DNA from: an uncultured Bacillota bacterium
GTDB taxonomy: Bacteria > Bacillota > Clostridia > Christensenellales > UBA1242
Length of the DNA: 8,868 bases
Direction of reading: 5' to 3'
Assembly: GCA_937889705.1 (NCBI GenBank)
Contig: CALBYO010000015.1
Coordinates: 1-8,868, forward strand
Positions within the stretch are counted from its first letter, which is position 1. Every line of letters starts with the position of its first letter. Below the pieces are notes generated by a model that saw only the letters and a program-made list of their open reading frames with translations, was not told the origin of the DNA and searched no databases. Position numbers and translations under genes: made by a program. Positions 5,743 through 8,868 of the stretch are shown here, piece after piece.

Positions 5743-7074
5743 ATGGAAAATATTGAAAAATTGATTACACAAGACAAATTAATTAAAAGCGGCGAAAGAA
5801 TTGCTGTTGCTGTAAGCGGCGGGGAAGACAGCATGGCGCTTTTAACATACCTTAATAATATCAAAGATAAATATGATTTTGAATTGGTTGCTGTTACAGT
5901 TGACCATTGTCTTCGTGATGCAAGCGCATCAGATGCTTTTTTTGTTGTAAACTATTGCCGCGAACTTGGCATCAGAGCATATAAATTTAAAGTTGATGTA
6001 AAAAAACTCGCTATTGAAAATAATCAATCTCTTGAAACGGCTGCGAGAGAAGCAAGATATGGCATTTTTAAATCACTTATCAAAAAAGATATTGTAGATA
6101 AAATTGCACTTGCTCACCATATGGAAGACCAAGCAGAAACGGTTTTGCTTCATATTTTGCGCGGTTCTGGTGTTGGCGGGGCAAAAGGCATGCAAACTTT
6201 CAGTGAAGGCATCTATATCAGACCAATGCTTCAAACAACAAAAAATGAAATCAGAAAATACATAAATTATTACGATATACCTTATGTTGAAGACGAAACA
6301 AATAAAGACAGCGAGTTTTCAAGAAATTATATCAGAAATAAAATCATGCCACTTATCAATGCAAAATGGCCAAATGCAGTGACTGCAATTAACAATTTTG
6401 CAAGTGCCTGCAAAGAAGATGACGACTACATAAAATCGCAAATTATTGATAATGCAATTTTTATGGAGAGCAAAAAGGTTGTTAAAATTCCTACAACATA
6501 TTTTATCAACTCGCCAGCAATAACTTCAAGAATGATTTTTAAAGCGTTTAAAATGATTGGTGTTGAAAAGGACATTGAAAGAAAACATATTGATTTAATC
6601 AGGGCACTTGCATTGAATGGTCAAAATGGAAATAAAATCAAATTGCCAATGGATGTGACAGCGCTTAAAGAATACGATTTTGTTACGCTTTCAAACGAAC
6701 AAAAAGAAAAGAAAGTTGGTTCTTGGAGTTTCAAATGCGGAAGCATAGATTTTCCAAATTTTGGAAAGGTTGTTGTTAAAAAATCAAGAGATTTAACAAT
6801 AAATGAAAACGAATTGATTATTGATAGCAAAAAGTTGCCAGAAGATGTTGAATGGCGCTATCGAAGAGAAGGTGACATCATTACAAAATTTGGTGGTGGC
6901 ACACAAAAACTAAAAACATACTTATCACAAAAGAAAATTCCTTTAAGACAAAGGGAAGATTTGCCTGTGCTTGCAAGTTTGAACGAAGTTTATGTTGTTC
7001 CTGGCTATGGCATTTCTGATAAAGTAAAATTAGATGAAAACAGCAAAGTTGCATACATTATCAAAGTAAATTAA
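5743..7074 (+). CDS. tilS: tRNA(Ile)-lysidine synthase
   Basis: Attaches lysine to C34 of the CAU-anticodon tRNA-Ile using ATP, so that it reads AUA; normally essential. The 443 residues match full-length TilS with the extra C-terminal domains. The N-terminal PP-loop ATPase has SGGEDS at 25-30, DHCLR at 54-58 (usually DHGLR, so Gly is Cys here), AHHMEDQAET at 124-133 (usually AHHxDDQAET), HILRGSG, and the DETNKDSEFSRNYIR motif at 184-198. A middle domain follows. The C-terminal domain (~371-443) shows RYRREGD, KLKTYL, KIPLRQREDLP and the VVPGYG end. GGAG at 5732-5735 lies seven bases before the ATG and a good promoter is further upstream. The next gene begins one base after the stop, so the two form an operon. 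Confidence 0.96.
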   Translation: MENIEKLITQDKLIKSGERIAVAVSGGEDSMALLTYLNNIKDKYDFELVAVTVDHCLRDASASDAFFVVNYCRELGIRAYKFKVDVKKLAIENNQSLETAAREARYGIFKSLIKKDIVDKIALAHHMEDQAETVLLHILRGSGVGGAKGMQTFSEGIYIRPMLQTTKNEIRKYINYYDIPYVEDETNKDSEFSRNYIRNKIMPLINAKWPNAVTAINNFASACKEDDDYIKSQIIDNAIFMESKKVVKIPTTYFINSPAITSRMIFKAFKMIGVEKDIERKHIDLIRALALNGQNGNKIKLPMDVTALKEYDFVTLSNEQKEKKVGSWSFKCGSIDFPNFGKVVVKKSRDLTINENELIIDSKKLPEDVEWRYRREGDIITKFGGGTQKLKTYLSQKKIPLRQREDLPVLASLNEVYVVPGYGISDKVKLDENSKVAYIIKVN

Positions 7075-7075
7075 T

Positions 7076-8611
7076 ATGGAAGTTTTAACACAAAAGATTA
7101 AGAATAAGTTTGGCGAGAAATACTCATATTTGAAATTATATGAAGTAAATTTTGACAAGCAAAAAAAACATGTTGAAATTATCTTTTTGTATCCAGAAAA
7201 CATAGAAACGATGAGCGAAGAAGATAAAAAGCAAATTAGCGACTTTTTAAAGCAGTGCTTAAACTTGAACTCCGATTTATATGTTAAATTTATAAAAAGT
7301 TATTTAGATGCTGATCTGATTATGTCTTCGCTTTTAAATTACATTAAATCTAACCATTCATCTGTCTATACTTTTTTGAATGAAGATAAAATCAACATAA
7401 GAAGAGAAGGCTTTTGGATTGAAATTTCGTTTGGGTTAAACGAAGAATTATACGAACTTTATTCCAATAAAAATTTGGAAGAAGAAATTAGAAAATTTCT
7501 TGAAAAAAATTTTTTATGTGATTTTACAGTTAAAATTGATAAAATTCAAGAAAATATCAACACAGAAGGCATTTTAGAAAAGCAAAACAAGTTGACTTAC
7601 GACAAAGTTTCAGTCATGCCAAAAATTCCAAGATATCGTGTTAGCGATGTTGATAATATTTTTGGTAACGATATTGAGCCATTGCCAGAGTTTATCAAAA
7701 ATATTAAATTTGAGAAAAGTTCTGTTATTTTGGCGGGCAGAGTTGAAGATTTTGAAAAGAAAAGTTACGAAGCCAAAAAAGGCAAAAACAAAGGTAAAAC
7801 AAAATTTTATTATGCTTTTGTTTTGAATGACACAACTGCCAAAATTGATGTTCGCTACTTTACAACCAAAGCAAATGAAGTTAAAATGGACAAACTCTTC
7901 AATGGCGGCGAAGTTATAATCGTTGGTGATGTGAGAGAGTTCAATAAAAAGTTCACTTTGTATGTAAATTCAATTTCATATTGCAAATTGCCTGAGATTA
8001 TTGAGTATAAATCTGAATTTTCAGATGGCTACGAAGTTGTCAAACCAAAGCCATATTCTATTGTTAAGCAAGAAAATATTTTCGTTAAAGAAAAACCACT
8101 TCCAAGAGAAGTTTTGGAAACGGAATATGTTGTATTCGATACGGAAACAACTGGGCTTGACGGCGATGTTGATGAGATTATCGAAATAGGTGCTGTGAAA
8201 ATTAAAAACGGCGTTATTTGCGAACAATTCCAAACGCTTATTAAACCACAAAGACCAATTCCGGAAGAAGCCACAAAAATTAACAATATTTCAAATGAAA
8301 TGGTTAGTGATGCGCCAACTGGCGATATTGCAATTCGCGATTTTTATCGCTGGACAAGGGGAGCAACGCTGGTTGCATACAACATTCAATTTGACCAAAA
8401 ATTCATCAATAATGCTGGCAAAAAGGTTGGGCTCACTTTTGATAATCCAGGCATAGACTGTTTGGTGATTGCGCGAAGCAAACTTAGACTTCCAAAGTAT
8501 AGATTGTCTGATGTTGTTAAACGCCTTGACATAACTTTAAACAACGCGCATCGTGCACTTGCTGATGCGATTGCAACAGCCGAAGCGTTCTTAATCTTAA
8601 TGAGAAGTTAA
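7076..8611 (+). CDS. PolC-like protein: N-terminal domain, OB fold and DEDDh 3'-5' exonuclease, no PHP or polymerase
   Basis: A 511-residue protein resembling the front part of Gram-positive DNA polymerase III PolC. Residues ~1-165 resemble the PolC N-terminal domain. Residues ~213-304 match its OB fold, with the V-x-G-x-V-x-D-x-E start, a K-rich insert and a FVLNDTTAKIDVRYF core. Residues ~350-508 are a proofreading-type exonuclease with all catalytic residues: Asp355 and Glu357 in FDTETTGL, Asp440 in NIQFD, His492 and Asp497 in HRALAD. In PolC the exonuclease sits inside a PHP domain and is followed by the polymerase; here about 45 linker residues replace the first PHP half, and the protein ends after the exonuclease. 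It should be an active nuclease on single-stranded 3' ends, possibly a separate proofreading or repair factor (inferred). It follows tilS by one base with no clear Shine-Dalgarno site, suggesting coupled translation. Confidence 0.88.
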   Translation: MEVLTQKIKNKFGEKYSYLKLYEVNFDKQKKHVEIIFLYPENIETMSEEDKKQISDFLKQCLNLNSDLYVKFIKSYLDADLIMSSLLNYIKSNHSSVYTFLNEDKINIRREGFWIEISFGLNEELYELYSNKNLEEEIRKFLEKNFLCDFTVKIDKIQENINTEGILEKQNKLTYDKVSVMPKIPRYRVSDVDNIFGNDIEPLPEFIKNIKFEKSSVILAGRVEDFEKKSYEAKKGKNKGKTKFYYAFVLNDTTAKIDVRYFTTKANEVKMDKLFNGGEVIIVGDVREFNKKFTLYVNSISYCKLPEIIEYKSEFSDGYEVVKPKPYSIVKQENIFVKEKPLPREVLETEYVVFDTETTGLDGDVDEIIEIGAVKIKNGVICEQFQTLIKPQRPIPEEATKINNISNEMVSDAPTGDIAIRDFYRWTRGATLVAYNIQFDQKFINNAGKKVGLTFDNPGIDCLVIARSKLRLPKYRLSDVVKRLDITLNNAHRALADAIATAEAFLILMRS

Positions 8612-8639
8612 AAAAATCACGATTTTTTCGTGATTTTTT
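8611..8639. terminator. Strong terminator after the tilS operon, possibly bidirectional
   Basis: A perfect 12-bp stem pairs 8611-8622 (AAAAAATCACGA) with 8628-8639 (TCGTGATTTTTT) around a five-T loop. It starts at the last base of the PolC-like gene's stop codon. The stop of the opposing partial gene (8619-8617) lies inside the stem. Confidence 0.94.
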
Positions 8640-8868
8640 CATATTTTTTATAATCTTGCCCGACGGCCTTTAATAATTTCGCATAACAAGCTATGCCGAC
8701 GGTCGCTTTTACGGCAAGATTAAGATTGTTTGCTATATGCCCTGCAAAGTCGTCTGTACAAAGCTGATTGGCCGGTTTAAGCCCGTATTTTATCAAAAAT
8801 TCAACCCATTTTTCGCACAAATCTTTGCATTCTTTAAACAGCGACAAATCACCGTCGTAAGCGTAACA
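8617..8868 (-). pseudogene. Fragment of a glutaminase A-type (DUF4965) protein, truncated at its C-terminus
   Basis: The frame is open from the window edge (8868) to a TGA at 8619-8617, giving 83 residues. They match the six-helical-hairpin domain of glutaminase A (GtaA)-like proteins: YDGDLSLF, then WVEFLIKYGLKPANQLCTDDFAGH, then NLNLAVKATVGIACYAKL and AVGQDYKKYEKI. Characterised fungal members hydrolyse glutamine; bacterial members are mostly uncharacterised and usually exported. From memory of the family, well over 100 more residues normally follow, but here the frame stops inside the terminator hairpin of the neighbouring operon, and the last few residues are encoded by that hairpin. Bases 8641-8868 are about 40% GC by hand count and use codons such as GCC, GTC and GGG that look rarer next door. 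It may be a decayed or recombined gene, or an assembly join. The 5' part lies outside the window. Confidence 0.72.

Noticed and set aside
7638..8286. Several short open frames overlapping the PolC-like gene on both strands
   Set aside because: They are low-complexity, lack ribosome-binding sites and lie within a protein with clear domain motifs.
7076..8611. The PolC-like gene as a frameshifted remnant of a full polC
   Set aside because: The frame is clean, the exonuclease active site is intact, the PHP halves are missing on both sides, and a strong terminator follows immediately instead of more polC sequence.
1..8868. CRISPR array, insertion sequence, riboswitch, tRNA or rRNA
   Set aside because: No regularly spaced repeats, no transposase or terminal inverted repeats, no long structured leader and no tRNA-like cloverleaf were recognised.

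Overview
The window comes from a low-GC, AT-rich chromosome of a Bacillota/Clostridia-like bacterium. Three things point there: a full-length Spo0A, a GerW (YtfJ) sporulation protein beside a DUF2953 (YtfI-like) protein, and a PolC-derived protein, since PolC is largely a Bacillota family. Many genes use GGAG-type Shine-Dalgarno sites and strong A-run/T-run hairpin terminators. The species cannot be named from the sequence; an uncultured gut-type clostridium is a reasonable guess.

Layout. Bases 1-160 are the 3' end of rpmB (ribosomal protein L28) with its terminator. Bases 232-3225 are a rightward block: a DUF2953 membrane-anchored protein with its own terminator, then a tight run of gerW, a D-Ala-D-Ala carboxypeptidase (DacB/DacF type) and an RluB-type pseudouridine synthase. 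It ends in a two-way terminator at 3228-3257. Bases 3259-5450 are leftward and hold three apparently single-gene units: a secreted SIMPL-domain protein, an unrecognised 177-aa protein with a textbook consensus promoter, and spo0A. A 292-bp gap (5451-5742) separates spo0A from rightward tilS. It holds a cluster of 0A-box-like sites and a clear tilS promoter. tilS is followed one base later by a 511-aa protein that looks like the front part of PolC (N-terminal domain, OB fold, DEDDh exonuclease) without the PHP and polymerase parts. A strong hairpin closes that operon. The last ~250 bases, on the minus strand, carry a piece of a glutaminase A-type (DUF4965) protein whose reading frame stops inside that hairpin.

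How the genes fit together. Spo0A, GerW and the carboxypeptidase suggest an organism with an endospore programme or a relic of one: Spo0A commits the cell, the carboxypeptidase can trim spore peptidoglycan, and GerW is linked to germination. L28, RluB and TilS are translation functions.

The points most worth a second look are the polymerase-less PolC-like exonuclease, the truncated glutaminase-like gene at the right edge, a Spo0A receiver with Cys in place of a normally invariant Mg-binding Asp, the 0A-box cluster upstream of spo0A, and the orphan 177-aa gene with a perfect promoter. I found no CRISPR array, insertion sequence, tRNA or rRNA. I cannot claim a wholly new multi-gene system here.
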